Source: Fibrisoma montanum (lineage in GTDB: Bacteria; Bacteroidota; Bacteroidia; Cytophagales; Spirosomataceae). Taken from it: a stretch of DNA of 64,000 nucleotides. The notes under the pieces are model-generated. The model searched no databases and was not told the origin of the DNA. It saw only the letters and a list, made by a program, of their open reading frames with translations. The translations under genes were made by a program, and so were the position numbers. Numbering within the stretch: position 1 is the first letter of the stretch; each line of letters starts with the position of its first letter. This document shows, one piece after another, positions 9,064 through 17,958 of this stretch. Location of the stretch: the NCBI RefSeq assembly GCF_003583365.1, contig NZ_QXED01000001.1:1293107-1357106 (forward strand), in the 5' to 3' direction.

Positions 9064-10263
9064 TCAGTTCAAGACGGTTTCCGCCGGCTGTAATCGGCAG
9101 CTCAAGGCGCGCCGATTTAGATAATTTCTCGCTGGAACCTCAACGTAGCGGTACGTTAGTACGGATAGTAGTAAGGTAGCTGTGACCACTGACAGACAGA
9201 TTAACCAGGCCTGACTGAGTGTGTAAACAGCTTGATGGCCGAAGAACGTATCGAAGCCTTTGAAGAGCCTGGGTTCATCCGAAAGGATTAGTAGCCAACC
9301 GGTGTGAATACACAACATGTGCACCATGTACATCGAGAACGATAATTCGCCCAGGCGTTGCAAAGGCCGGGTTTCCAAAGCCCGTTTGACTCTACCGTGG
9401 TTGTAGGCTGCCGCTAGAATCAACAACGGAAACAACGCAACAATCAGTAGCTCATGGACATTCAGGTGCAAAGCCAGCAGCGTTAACGTCGAAACCGTGA
9501 CAAAAGCCCAGTCGTACTGCAACGTACTCAATAGCCAGCGGCTCCGATACAATTCGTAGGTGAGCATGCCTAACAGAAATCCGGCCAGGCAACGAAAATA
9601 GCCAAAGTCTGCCGTCATGTTAATAGTTGGAGGCCCTAACTCACCGGGCTTCACCAGAAAGCGATTGCTATAATGGGGAGCCACATAGTACATCAAGAAC
9701 AGAAACAGGCCTGCAATCCCCGCAAGGGCGACTCCTTTGCCAATGCCTCTCAGCCGAAAGAAGGGGCCAACTAAAAATGGGAACAGCACATACACCCACC
9801 ATTCCGTGCTAAGCGACCACGATGGGGTGTTTAGGGGAGCCGTTACGTATAGATGTAAAGACTGAATCAACAGCAGGCAAGCCGGTATTGCCCGTATATT
9901 CAACAGTTCGCCAAAAACAGGGGAAATAGCCGTTGCTTTGGCATGAATGACCAGCGTAATTACCACTGACAGACCCAGCGTTACAAAATGCAAGGGATAA
10001 ACCCGAGCGAATCGAGCCACCAGGTACGCTTTGTACTGACGCCAGGTGATGACTTGCTGAAATTCCGAACTGTAAACATGCGATAGCACAAACCCACTTA
10101 ACACAAAAAAGAAGTCGACCCATAACTAACCGTTGGCAATCAGGTGTGTGACAGAAGGATCAGCCAAGGGCGCCAGCATCTGGCCTGAATGGAAGATAAT
10201 CACCAGTAGGGCGGCAATGCCCCGAAGCGGTGTCAGGGTTGACAGGTACATGGGCTTGTTCAT
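9064..10263 (-). pseudogene. Acyltransferase family 3 membrane protein, in-frame amber stop
   Basis: The full frame starts at an ATG at 10261-10263 and reads a normal acyltransferase-3 N-terminus: LTPLRGIAALLVIIFHSGQM, with the Arg and His typical of the family. It then meets TAG at codon 46 (10126-10128) and continues in the same frame with LWVDFFFVLSGFVLSHVY and about ten further membrane segments to the stop at 9064. Relatives have an aromatic residue at the stop position (YLWVDFFFVLSGF), so one base change from TAT/TAC explains it. Restart at the GTG at 10104 would lose the first membrane helix and the catalytic His. Such enzymes O-acylate sugars or lipids in the inner membrane. I score it as inactivated unless the stop is a sequence error. 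Confidence 0.8.
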
Positions 10264-10275
10264 CAGACTTATTGT

Positions 10276-10581
10276 TTAGTTGTTGTTCACTACGTGCTCA
10301 AATTGCTGTTGAGCATCCGGGTGCACTCGCGTGGGCGCGAACTCGATGAATCGATATTCAGCAGCGCCGTACTGATAAAAAGGGTCCTGTTGAATGGCCT
10401 CATGCGCGGCTTGCAATGATGAAAAGTTGGCCACGATCAGTCCACCTTCTCGTGGTACTTTCCGGCCCGAAAAAAGAAAATGTCCGGCGTCGTAGTGCTG
10501 TTGTAAAAACGCATTATGCGCCCTCAACAGGGAATCGATGTAGGCCAGGTCGCGGATGTATGTGAGCTCAATGAGAAACAT
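10276..10581 (-). CDS. YciI family protein
   Basis: The 101-residue protein has the YciI ferredoxin-like fold pattern: an N-terminal FLIELTYIRDL strand, HNAFLQQHYDAGHFLFSGRK, then GGLIVANFSSLQAAHEAIQQDPF. The His in the HNAFL helix and the Asp in QQDPF are the pair usually conserved in this family. These small cytoplasmic proteins are often linked to dioxygenase- or dehydrochlorinase-like chemistry, but most have no known reaction. The gene is 5 bases after the oxidoreductase and 12 bases before the acyltransferase remnant. Confidence 0.8.
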   Translation of the reverse strand: MFLIELTYIRDLAYIDSLLRAHNAFLQQHYDAGHFLFSGRKVPREGGLIVANFSSLQAAHEAIQQDPFYQYGAAEYRFIEFAPTRVHPDAQQQFEHVVNNN

Positions 10582-10586
10582 AACCG

Positions 10587-11540
10587 TTAGCCATTAATGG
10601 TCAATACGGCTTTACCAGAAAATTGCCGGTCGAGCAATTGCTGAGTAACTTCCGCAATGTTAGTCCATGGCGTTTCAATCGAGATCGACGTTTGCAATTG
10701 ACCCGTCGCCACAAGTTGTAGTAATCGCGAAAGTCCCATGGCTGCTGAGTGGCGTCGGATTTCGTTAAAGATGAAGAAGCCTTGTAACGCTCCTCCGGCC
10801 ATGAAAAAGAGACGAATGTTGAAGCTGGCTTCGGCCGATTCAGAAGCCCCAAGCGTAACGCACACACCGCCAAAGATCAGCATGCCCATTACGTTGCCTA
10901 ACACCTGTCCACCAACCGATTCGACAATGAGATGATACGGACCGTACCCCGCAGCTTCGGCTCCATCGGCACTGACAACAACTTCATGCGCTCCGGCCTG
11001 TCGCACGAGTTCGGCCTGTTCAGGGCGACGAATCAAGGCGACGACTCGTACACCGGCCAATCTGGCCAGTTGGCAGGCGAATAGACCAACGCCACCCGTT
11101 GCGCCTGTTATTAATACGGTTTGACCCAGCAAAGACCCGTTACGTTCAAGTGCATAAAGGGCCGACAATCCTGCTATGGGTAACGTGGCCGCCTGCGAGA
11201 AAGAAACCGTATCGGGCAATACGGCCAATGAATTCCTCGGTACCGCAACCAGCTCTGCCCAGCCGCCCGACGGCACAAATCCAACTACACCTTCTCCGAT
11301 TTTAGGGCCAGAGCAATCGGCTGCAGCCTGTTCAACAATGCCTGCTAAGTCCCAGCCGGGTCGGAAGCCAGCTTGCGAATGGTGAATACTGCGGACATCA
11401 CCCCGATTTAAGGAGATAGCAGCTACCCGCACCAGTGCTTCGGACGAAGACGGTTCTGGCGTAGGAACGGCGGTATCAATGTGGATTCGGCCTGGCGCAT
11501 CTGGCTTGACCACCACCGAACGCATGGTTGTTTGCTTCAC
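10587..11540 (-). CDS. Zinc-independent MDR oxidoreductase (quinone-reductase-like)
   Basis: The 317-residue protein is a medium-chain dehydrogenase/reductase. It has the GroES-like N-terminal half (ALVRVAAISLNRGDVRSI, GWDLAGIVEQ, EGVVGFVPSGGWAELVAVP) and the nucleotide-binding loop VLITGATGGVGLFACQLARLAG. The Cys/His ligands of the structural and catalytic zinc sites are absent, so it belongs with NADPH:quinone reductase-like enzymes. It ends with FSGKAVLTI. It lies in the LuxR-headed unit, 23 bases after the frameshifted SnoaL-like gene. The substrate is unknown; a second in-frame ATG lies at codon 6. Confidence 0.85.
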   Translation of the reverse strand: MKQTTMRSVVVKPDAPGRIHIDTAVPTPEPSSSEALVRVAAISLNRGDVRSIHHSQAGFRPGWDLAGIVEQAAADCSGPKIGEGVVGFVPSGGWAELVAVPRNSLAVLPDTVSFSQAATLPIAGLSALYALERNGSLLGQTVLITGATGGVGLFACQLARLAGVRVVALIRRPEQAELVRQAGAHEVVVSADGAEAAGYGPYHLIVESVGGQVLGNVMGMLIFGGVCVTLGASESAEASFNIRLFFMAGGALQGFFIFNEIRRHSAAMGLSRLLQLVATGQLQTSISIETPWTNIAEVTQQLLDRQFSGKAVLTING

Positions 11541-11563
11541 TGGGATAAGGTTAGAGAACAGTG

Positions 11564-11915
11564 TTAGAGGCTATAATTGACAAAGGCCCGGCTTACTTTT
11601 CCTTCGGCCGTGAAAAACATGTTTTCAACCGATCGTTTGCCGGTGGCCGTGTTGACGTAATAAACAGTCAGGCTCTGGACGCCGACTAACAAATCGATGA
11701 GCTGGAAGTGCAAATCAGGAATACGACTAATCCCTAACTGCCAATAATCACGGACCGCAGGTTTACCTTCAATGATACCGTTCGATTCGGGTTTCAAACG
11801 AGCAGCCATAGGCGTTTCAATGACGAAGTCGTCGGTGTAATGGCTGAGTATGCGGTTCAGATCCCGACTATTCCAGGCAGCAATCCACTCCTCGGCAAAA
11901 GCTTTTGCTAATCAT
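11564..11915 (-). pseudogene. SnoaL/NTF2-like protein with an N-terminal frameshift
   Basis: The intact part (81 codons from 11809) covers only the last two thirds of a SnoaL-like fold. The missing start is present upstream: ATG at 11913-11915 reads MISK and then loses the frame. One base fewer in the run of four A (minus strand, 11903-11906) gives MISKAFAEEWIAAWNSRDLN joined to ILSHYTDDFVIETPMAA and the rest. The bulk frame has no start codon before a TGA, so the gene as given cannot make the full protein. SnoaL-like proteins are small alpha+beta barrels acting as cyclases, isomerases or ligand binders. A homopolymer sequencing error is possible. Confidence 0.75.
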
Positions 11916-11936
11916 TGCTTGTAGATTTAGGCTGGT

Positions 11937-12335
11937 TCAGAAAGGCTGGAAGCAGTCGTAATTCCGTTGGCGAATAATCAGGCCATCCTTGAAGTCGTAG
12001 AACTGAGCAAAGTTGGCTTGCATTTGGCCGCCAATCGGAATTGAGCCGAGCGGGATAGCTAACGTACCGGTCCAGATCGCTTCAATAATGACCGTGTTGT
12101 CAAACACGTACGACCTGGTCACTTTGTATTCTTCTTTCTGCATAACTTGCTGGCCTCTCTCGGATGCCGCTTTCAGGTCGTCTAAGTTTCTGATCGCCGT
12201 GGTCCGCGTGATCGCGTTTGGAAACTCAATCTGCTCGATGTCAGGATGATAAAAGGGAATTAATTCATCCGTTGAGGTTCTGTTTTGCAGGGTATGAATA
12301 AACTTGTGGGCGATGGCTTTGATATCGTGTTCCAT
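11937..12335 (-). CDS. NTF2-like / SnoaL-like family protein
   Basis: The protein is 132 residues from the ATG at 12335 (MEHDIKAIAHKFIHTL). The frame could be opened by an upstream TTG at 12356, but the ATG fits the family. It has the NTF2-like layout: two N-terminal helices, FYHPDIEQIEFPN, then alternating strands (VFDNTVIIEAIWTGTL) and the final sheet strand FAQFYDFKDGLIIRQRNYDCF. The family includes many small enzymes and binding proteins; the function here is unknown. It starts 21 bases after the stop of the regulator gene and is followed by the frameshifted relative. Confidence 0.75.
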   Translation of the reverse strand: MEHDIKAIAHKFIHTLQNRTSTDELIPFYHPDIEQIEFPNAITRTTAIRNLDDLKAASERGQQVMQKEEYKVTRSYVFDNTVIIEAIWTGTLAIPLGSIPIGGQMQANFAQFYDFKDGLIIRQRNYDCFQPF

Positions 12336-12356
12336 ACGTAGTATTAAATGAGCCAA

Positions 12357-13076
12357 CTAAAGGGTTAGCAGATAATCTGTCAGGGTCTGCTCTTCGGAAA
12401 CGTTAAGCTTCTTACGCAATCGGTAGCGGGCCGTCTTGACACTATCGGGTGAAATTTTAAGGATGGTGGCCGACTCTTTCAGGTTCAGATTCAGCTTCAC
12501 CAAAGCACATAACCGTAGTTCACCAGGGGTCAGGTCCGGGCAAATTTCTTTTAACCGAACAAAGAAGCTTTGGTGGACCTGCTCAAAATAGACCCGAAAA
12601 TCTTCCCATTCTTTATCCAGGCTGAAGCTGTAATCGATCAGCTTAATCAGGCGATTGTAGTTTATCTTCTGTGGCTGAGCGGCAGTAGCAGAGACCTTCA
12701 GGATGTCGCTAATCATTTCCCGAACCTCTTCCATTAACGCATTCTTTTGCAACAGATTAAGCGTTTGGGTGGTTAGCTCCCGACTTCGTAACTCCAGCGC
12801 TTCGGTGAGGGTGGTTTTCTGGACCTCCAACTCCGCAAGCTGCGTTTCGAGCTGGCCACAACGCTGAAGCAGCGCGTCGTAGTGGGTGTTCGTTGCGGGC
12901 TGTTTACGTTCCTGGCCGACGCTCTCATTGAAACGCCAGAAACGTAAACTCATCATTCCGATGATGCTGCCGATGCTTAGCCAGTTGAGCGGTACGTACT
13001 CGTAAAACACACGAATCAATTGAGCAGAAAGCACTAGATTGAGCTGAACCGTTAGGAGGTGCGCAAACGTAGACAT
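12357..13076 (-). CDS. LuxR-type transcriptional regulator with membrane segment and coiled coil
   Basis: The 239-residue protein starts with one or two hydrophobic segments (VQLNLVLSAQLI, WLSIGSIIGMMSL) and then a long coiled coil (about residues 60-120). The C-terminal domain carries a LuxR/GerE-like helix-turn-helix: DLTPGELRLCALVKLNLNLKE, SATILKISPDSVKTARYRLRKKL. This arrangement is common at the end of Bacteroidota regulators that lack a receiver domain. It is the first gene of a leftward unit of eight genes with gaps of 5-90 bases and probably controls it. The short inverted repeat at 13103-13115, 26 bases before its start codon, could be its operator. Confidence 0.8.
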   Translation of the reverse strand: MSTFAHLLTVQLNLVLSAQLIRVFYEYVPLNWLSIGSIIGMMSLRFWRFNESVGQERKQPATNTHYDALLQRCGQLETQLAELEVQKTTLTEALELRSRELTTQTLNLLQKNALMEEVREMISDILKVSATAAQPQKINYNRLIKLIDYSFSLDKEWEDFRVYFEQVHQSFFVRLKEICPDLTPGELRLCALVKLNLNLKESATILKISPDSVKTARYRLRKKLNVSEEQTLTDYLLTL

Positions 13077-13406
13077 GGTATGAGTAGCCTTGATAATTAT
13101 GGCTCGAATTTCGAGTCAGGACCACTTTTCTTAAAATAAAAGAACATGAAACGTCGGAAAGTAACGTGCAATTGTTAGTGAACAAAGGGCGAACCGTTCG
13201 CTAAATGAGCGTCGCCGGGTAAGCTTGACGCACCACTTAGATTAAACCGAACGCAAGCCCTAAACGGCGTCTTGGAGAAAGTTAATTGTTTGGCTTAATC
13301 CTCCTATTTCAACGAGTGAGGAGCAAAACCCTACGCTTGGCGAAAATTTAGTTGATGATGCATAAGGGTCGTACTTGTTTTGTACCATACCTTACGATGA
13401 GTTTAA
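13077..13406. other. Divergent intergenic region with two short perfect inverted repeats
   Basis: This 330-base region separates the leftward LuxR-type regulator and the rightward globin. No gene is seen in it. It contains CTCGAA-T-TTCGAG (13103-13115) and GCGAAC-C-GTTCGC (13189-13201), both with 6-base arms and a one-base centre. The identical geometry suggests two operator sites, perhaps for the divergent pair, but such short repeats can arise by chance. Confidence 0.4.
13352..13382 (+). promoter_or_regulatory. Candidate promoter of the globin gene
   Basis: TTG (13352-13354) is followed after 20 bases by TTGTTTTG (13375-13382), one mismatch from the Bacteroidota -7 element TAnnTTTG. The globin ATG is 24 bases further on. 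Confidence 0.45.
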
Positions 13407-13814
13407 ATGTTGACACCTGATCAAATCAGAATCGTTAAACTTTCCTGGAGTTCATACCGGAATGTTGACCCCGCATTGCTGGGCGAAGTGTTTTATTCAA
13501 AGCTATTTTTGGAGTACCCATCAATGCAGTCGCTGTTCAAAGCCCCGATTGAACAGCAGTATAAGAAACTGGTCGAAATGCTCAATATCATGGTGGCCCG
13601 GCTGGACCGACAGGCGGAGGTGCTGAACCTGATCGAACAGCTTGGCACTCGCCATCAGCAGTACGGGGTTAAACCTGAACACTACTTTGCCATGGGCAAA
13701 GTTTTACTCTGGACGTTGAAATCGGGCCTTGGCGACCGGTGGACCAACGAAATTGAGATGGCCTGGATGGCAGTATATGAACTGTATGCTACTTGTATGA
13801 TGCTGGCCAAGTAA
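13407..13814 (+). CDS. Single-domain globin
   Basis: The 135-residue protein shows a globin pattern: helix A QIRIVKLSWSSY, helix B/C FYSKLFLEYPSMQSLF with the conserved Phe-Pro region, and the proximal haem ligand His in LGTRHQQYGVKPEHYFAMG, where R-H-x-x-Y-G-V is the F-helix signature. The length fits bacterial single-domain haemoglobins; there is no flavodoxin-reductase domain. Likely roles are NO or oxygen handling in the cytoplasm. It is a relative of the truncated globin at the left edge. It ends 33 bases before the convergent LytTR regulator. Confidence 0.85.
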   Translation: MLTPDQIRIVKLSWSSYRNVDPALLGEVFYSKLFLEYPSMQSLFKAPIEQQYKKLVEMLNIMVARLDRQAEVLNLIEQLGTRHQQYGVKPEHYFAMGKVLLWTLKSGLGDRWTNEIEMAWMAVYELYATCMMLAK

Positions 13815-13847
13815 GCCGCTTTAGATTAGTACGGATGTTAACACTAC

Positions 13848-14612
13848 TTAACGATTTAGCCAACGCCGGAACGAATGTGCTTTGTCGCGACTAATTTCCA
13901 CCGTTGAGGCCGCCGTAGTTTTCAGTTTAAGGTGAATTTTTCCCGTGCTGTCCTGCCGGTAGCTATCAATGGAATTGAGGTTGATAATCTGGGTGCGGTT
14001 GGCCCGGAAGAACTGACTAGGGTCTACTAACTCCTCTACTTCGTCTAAGGAAGCCTGATCAGCGACGTAGGTTTGCCCATCGTTACGTAGTATGAAAATG
14101 ATTTCGTTCCGGTAAAACAAGGCTATATCCGCAGTATCGATTAACACTAAGGTATTGCGTTGATGAACAAGTAGTTTTTCCCGGTATGCTTTTTTGGCTG
14201 ACTCACCTGACCGCTGGAGCATGGCCTGAATCAATTCGGTAGAAAACTGGACTTTTTCAGTACGTTTCTTCAGCTTATTCAGGGCCAGAATTAACTCCTC
14301 TTCGTCAACTGGCTTTAACAAATAATCGATAGCGTTATGTTTAAACGCTTTGATGGCATACTCGTCATAAGCCGTCGTAAAAATAATTGGGCATTGTAGG
14401 TCGAAGTATTGAAATAGTTCGAAGCTGATGCCATCCGACAACTGAATGTCCATAAACAACAGATCCGGTTCAGCATGTTGCATAAACCAACGACGGGCGG
14501 CCTTCAGGCTCGGCAAAATCGCCTGAACGTCGATTTGCGGGGCAATGTCTTCTAATGCCCGCTTAAGTTTATCGGCAATAATAGCTTCGTCTTCAATGAT
14601 AAGCGCTTTCAT
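13848..14612 (-). CDS. LytTR family response regulator
   Basis: The 254-residue protein has an N-terminal receiver domain (acidic D8/E9, phosphoacceptor Asp near residue 55 in LLFMDIQLSDGI, switch Thr in PIIFTTAYDEYAIKAF, conserved Lys in LLKPVDEEEL) and a C-terminal LytTR DNA-binding domain (FFRANRTQIINLNSI). It starts 10 bases after the sensor kinase gene, so the two are co-transcribed and form a two-component pair. LytTR proteins bind paired direct repeats; the repeat at 17829-17860 before the sensor gene is a candidate. Confidence 0.9.
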   Translation of the reverse strand: MKALIIEDEAIIADKLKRALEDIAPQIDVQAILPSLKAARRWFMQHAEPDLLFMDIQLSDGISFELFQYFDLQCPIIFTTAYDEYAIKAFKHNAIDYLLKPVDEEELILALNKLKKRTEKVQFSTELIQAMLQRSGESAKKAYREKLLVHQRNTLVLIDTADIALFYRNEIIFILRNDGQTYVADQASLDEVEELVDPSQFFRANRTQIINLNSIDSYRQDSTGKIHLKLKTTAASTVEISRDKAHSFRRWLNR

Positions 14613-14622
14613 ATTGGGAGGT

Positions 14623-17600
14623 TTACTCGGTTAATAGCGGTACTTGCACGGTAAAGGATGTGTCGGTTTCCAACAGGGTGAGCGGACGGTCGGTCAGATA
14701 TCCGTACAGTGTTTTTAAATCATTAAGGCCTTTACGATTTGAATTTTTCACCACGGAACGCTTCTGCAAATTGTTCTCAACAATGAGGTAATCGTTTTCT
14801 GTATAAATCCGAATGCGCAAAGGCGACTCGTCGTCTGTTGTGTTGTGCTTGATGGCGTTTTCGATCAGGTTCTGGAGTGTGACCGGCACAATTTTACTAC
14901 CACCCAACCGCTCCGGTACGTCTACTTCTACTTGTAAACCCCGGCCATAGCGGGTGGTCAGAAGGTTGATAAAGTCGGCAACGAACCGCAATTCCTTTTC
15001 CAGCTGCACGGTTTCTATCTGGTCGTTTTCGATCAGGTACCGATACACTTTAGTCATCCGGTTGAGGTACTTGGCTGCCAGCTTCGCGTCTTTAGTGATC
15101 AGCCCATCCAGTACGGCCAGGCTATTAAATAAGAAGTGTGGATTAAGCTGATTGATCAGATTCTGATACTGCACCAGTGCGTTGTCTTTTTCCAGGCGCG
15201 TTGCCCGCATCTGTAACCGCGCTACCCGAAACGTCTGCCGCATCCGGTACTGATAAACAGCCGTGACCGTGGCTGCAATCAGTAACAAAATCATACTAAT
15301 AAACCACCAGGTTCTGTAGAAAACCGTATCCACGTGGACATGAATTCGCCGGATTGGGCCATCCCAACGATCAGGTATCAAGCTGGCTCTGAACTCAAAT
15401 TCATAATCGCCCCCCGGTACGTTCGTGTACTGCGCTACTGGGGTTTTGGTGTATACCCAATCCCGGTCAAGCCCCGCCAACCGGTACGCATACTGGCATT
15501 TTTCAGGATTTTCGTAGTGCAGAGCAGTCCATTCCAGTGTAAAGAAGTTCTCCTCCGCTTTGAGCGAAAGTTGTTGAACCGCTTCCAGGTTCTGCCGGAG
15601 CGTGACGGGGTGATTATAAATTGAAAAATTCGTTAGGTAGCAAACTGGGGCCGGGCTGCGACTGGTGGCCAGCAAAACTTCCGGCTGAAAAAGGGCGAAA
15701 CCCTGCAAGGTGGCATAACAGAATCGACCGTCGCTAAGTTGATATGGTCGCTGATCGTTGATTTCATTGGTTGGCAGCCCATCTACCTGATCGAAGCGAT
15801 AAACCGTTCTGCGGTCCCTTTCCAGGCAAAACAGACCGTCATTCGTACCCAGCCAAAGTCGGTTTCGTGCGTCTACCAGCAAAGCCCCGAACGCATTAGG
15901 CTTGAATAAATGGTCGTACGACTGAAATTGCTGCGTGCGCAGATCCAACGCACACAATCCGCTAAGCGTAGCTACCCAAACAAGACCCGCTGCGTCAGTT
16001 GTGATAGCCGTTATGTAGTTGTCGACTAAGGAAGATGAGTTACCAGGTACATGACTGTAATGTTTTATTCGTTTTTTTTCCGGATGCCAATACAACAAGC
16101 CGTCCCTGAGAAAACCGATCCATAAGCCGCCATCGGCCGCGTGGGCTACGTAGCGCACTGACCAGTTTGCGTATGGATGATATAACGAATCGTTCGTCAG
16201 TAGTTCGAGCCGGTCAAGTGCCGGATTATACCGGCGCAATCCGCCCGACGCTCCCGCCCACACTTCACCTTTTGGGGTAACCAGCAATGACCAGTAAAAG
16301 GCACCGCCATTGGAATTAGGCTCGGTCAGGGTGTGCCGTTGATATGTTTTTGCCGAAAATCGATGCAGTCCACTGGCGGTACCCACCCAGATATTACCAC
16401 TCGAATCTCTGGCCAGCGATCGGGTGGAGTAGTCGGGTAATGAAAGACCCGTTGCTGTGTACCGTCGAATGAAACCCTGCCCCGTTTTGTGCACAACCAC
16501 GCCTTTGCCGGTAGCGAGCCAGAGGTTCCCTTCCCTATCTTCAACCGCAGCCCGTGCCCAGGAATTAGGCAGGCTGTTTTGAGCCATTATTGATTCCTGA
16601 AAAACAGTAAACAGCGACCGGGCGGGCTTAAACCAGTTTACCCCTGCCAGACCGGTACCAATCCAGATTTGTCCTTCTTTATCCAGAAAGAGCGTTTCCA
16701 TGCTCTGGCCTTTCAAACTGGATGGACTAAATGGGTCCTGCTGATACTGCGTCGCCTGGAGCGTCACCGGATTTACCTGCAACAGGCTAAAATGGCTCGT
16801 GGCAGCCCAAACGAATCCTTTTTGGTCAACGACAAGATCATTGATTAATGTAGTCGTATTCGTACGCTGTTTACCGGCAAACTGCTCTATAGTAATTCGT
16901 TCGACCTGCCCTGTCTGTACGGTCAAGCGCTCTAAAAACCCCCGACGACTATAGATGCCTACCCATACTCGACCGGAATCATCGGGCGCTAGTGCACTGA
17001 CAATACCATCACTTATGGTTTGAGGGTTGTTCAGGATATGGCGATACTCCCGCCAGGTATTCGTTTGGGAGTTTACAATTTTCACACCGTCGCTGGTAGC
17101 CAGGTAGATAAAGCCCTTTTTGTCCGTTTTTATTTGATTAACCCACCGGCTGTTAAGGTGCTGTATGAGACTTTGGTAGCGCAAAGGTGCCGTGTAGCTT
17201 AATTTCTTTTTGTCGAAGAACCAGACACCATTCAGGGTGGCCAGCCAAAGCAAGCCTGGTGTGGCTTCGCAGATGTAATTAATGGTTTCTGATATGTTAC
17301 CACCTGCTTGCCTTCCCCGACGGACTATAGCATTGCTGACCGAAGTGACAGTAGTCCGCTCAGGGATAGGAAATCGCCGGAAATTTTGGGCTTCGTAATC
17401 GAATTGAGCTAATCCGTGAGCCGTACCGATCCAGACCTTCCCATCAGCGTCTGTGTATAAAGCCGTTACCCGGTTATGGGGAATTGAATTTTTCTGATCC
17501 CGATTATAGTAATATGATTTGACCGAGCGGCCGTCATATCGACAAAGTCCGTTTTCGGTCCCCATCCAGATGAAACCGTATTTATCCTGCGTGAAGCAAA

Positions 17601-17739
17601 GTACCGTTGAATTAGGCAGACCGTCGGCCGTAGTCAGGTGCTTAAACTGCAAACTACCATCGGCCGCCACTACCGAGCAGCCCATCAACAGGCGGTACGT
17701 TGCTACTAGAACCAGAAAGAAAATACGCCCCGATGCCAT
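14623..17739 (-). CDS. Propeller-type sensor histidine kinase (LytS-like)
   Basis: The 1038-residue protein has a signal peptide and a large periplasmic beta-propeller (about residues 30-720) made of repeats such as GFIWMGTENGLCRYDG and GQIWIGTGLAGVNWF. A Y_Y_Y-type domain follows (about 745-805, YAYRLAGLDRDWVYT), then one membrane helix (FISMILLLIAATVTAVY) and a cytoplasmic His_kinase domain with the acceptor His in QLNPHFLFNSL (about 869) and the N-box LIENAIKHN. This is the architecture of Bacteroidota sensors for carbohydrates and similar ligands, but without the fused AraC part; output goes to the adjacent LytTR regulator. No polysaccharide-use genes adjoin it, so the ligand is unknown. 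Confidence 0.9.
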   Translation of the reverse strand: MASGRIFFLVLVATYRLLMGCSVVAADGSLQFKHLTTADGLPNSTVLCFTQDKYGFIWMGTENGLCRYDGRSVKSYYYNRDQKNSIPHNRVTALYTDADGKVWIGTAHGLAQFDYEAQNFRRFPIPERTTVTSVSNAIVRRGRQAGGNISETINYICEATPGLLWLATLNGVWFFDKKKLSYTAPLRYQSLIQHLNSRWVNQIKTDKKGFIYLATSDGVKIVNSQTNTWREYRHILNNPQTISDGIVSALAPDDSGRVWVGIYSRRGFLERLTVQTGQVERITIEQFAGKQRTNTTTLINDLVVDQKGFVWAATSHFSLLQVNPVTLQATQYQQDPFSPSSLKGQSMETLFLDKEGQIWIGTGLAGVNWFKPARSLFTVFQESIMAQNSLPNSWARAAVEDREGNLWLATGKGVVVHKTGQGFIRRYTATGLSLPDYSTRSLARDSSGNIWVGTASGLHRFSAKTYQRHTLTEPNSNGGAFYWSLLVTPKGEVWAGASGGLRRYNPALDRLELLTNDSLYHPYANWSVRYVAHAADGGLWIGFLRDGLLYWHPEKKRIKHYSHVPGNSSSLVDNYITAITTDAAGLVWVATLSGLCALDLRTQQFQSYDHLFKPNAFGALLVDARNRLWLGTNDGLFCLERDRRTVYRFDQVDGLPTNEINDQRPYQLSDGRFCYATLQGFALFQPEVLLATSRSPAPVCYLTNFSIYNHPVTLRQNLEAVQQLSLKAEENFFTLEWTALHYENPEKCQYAYRLAGLDRDWVYTKTPVAQYTNVPGGDYEFEFRASLIPDRWDGPIRRIHVHVDTVFYRTWWFISMILLLIAATVTAVYQYRMRQTFRVARLQMRATRLEKDNALVQYQNLINQLNPHFLFNSLAVLDGLITKDAKLAAKYLNRMTKVYRYLIENDQIETVQLEKELRFVADFINLLTTRYGRGLQVEVDVPERLGGSKIVPVTLQNLIENAIKHNTTDDESPLRIRIYTENDYLIVENNLQKRSVVKNSNRKGLNDLKTLYGYLTDRPLTLLETDTSFTVQVPLLTE

Positions 17740-17828
17740 TGTAATGGGCTTACTATAAAGTTGTGACCATGAGGTTAGTTGAAAAGATAGGCACTGATGA
17801 AGTAAGTGGCAAAAGAACGGAGCTAACT

Positions 17829-17860
17829 CCGTAGAAAACGGGCATGAGCCGTAGAAAACG
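17829..17860. promoter_or_regulatory. Direct repeat upstream of the sensor kinase gene
   Basis: CCGTAGAAAACG occurs twice (17829-17840 and 17849-17860), exactly 20 bases apart, or about two helical turns, roughly 90 bases upstream of the kinase start. LytTR regulators bind pairs of direct repeats on one face of the helix, so autoregulation is a reasonable guess. Confidence 0.4.
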
Positions 17861-17910
17861 CTTCATCAACCGTTTTTCAATGATCCCGTGTTAAACCAGC
17901 GATTTCATTG

Positions 17911-17958
17911 CTAACAACAAAAAGCCCCGGCAGAGATGCCGGGGCTTTTTGTTGTTAG
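17911..17958 (-). terminator. Long perfect hairpin after msrA
   Basis: Arms of 22 bases (17911-17932 and 17937-17958) pair perfectly around GAGA. The core is GCCCCGGC flanked by A and T runs, so it would work on both strands. The right arm overlaps the msrA stop codon. Confidence 0.85.

Noticed and set aside
10126..10128. TAG in the acyltransferase as a recoded amino acid (suppressor or pyrrolysine)
   Set aside because: No suppressor tRNA or recoding element is seen, and relatives have a common aromatic residue here; a point mutation or error is simpler.
11903..11906. Programmed frameshift at the A run of the SnoaL-like gene
   Set aside because: Only four A, no stimulating structure is visible and the first frame makes just a handful of family residues, so a disrupted gene is more likely.
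7091..13076. Genomic island or phage remnant explaining the broken genes
   Set aside because: No integrase, transposase, attachment repeat or tRNA boundary is visible here.
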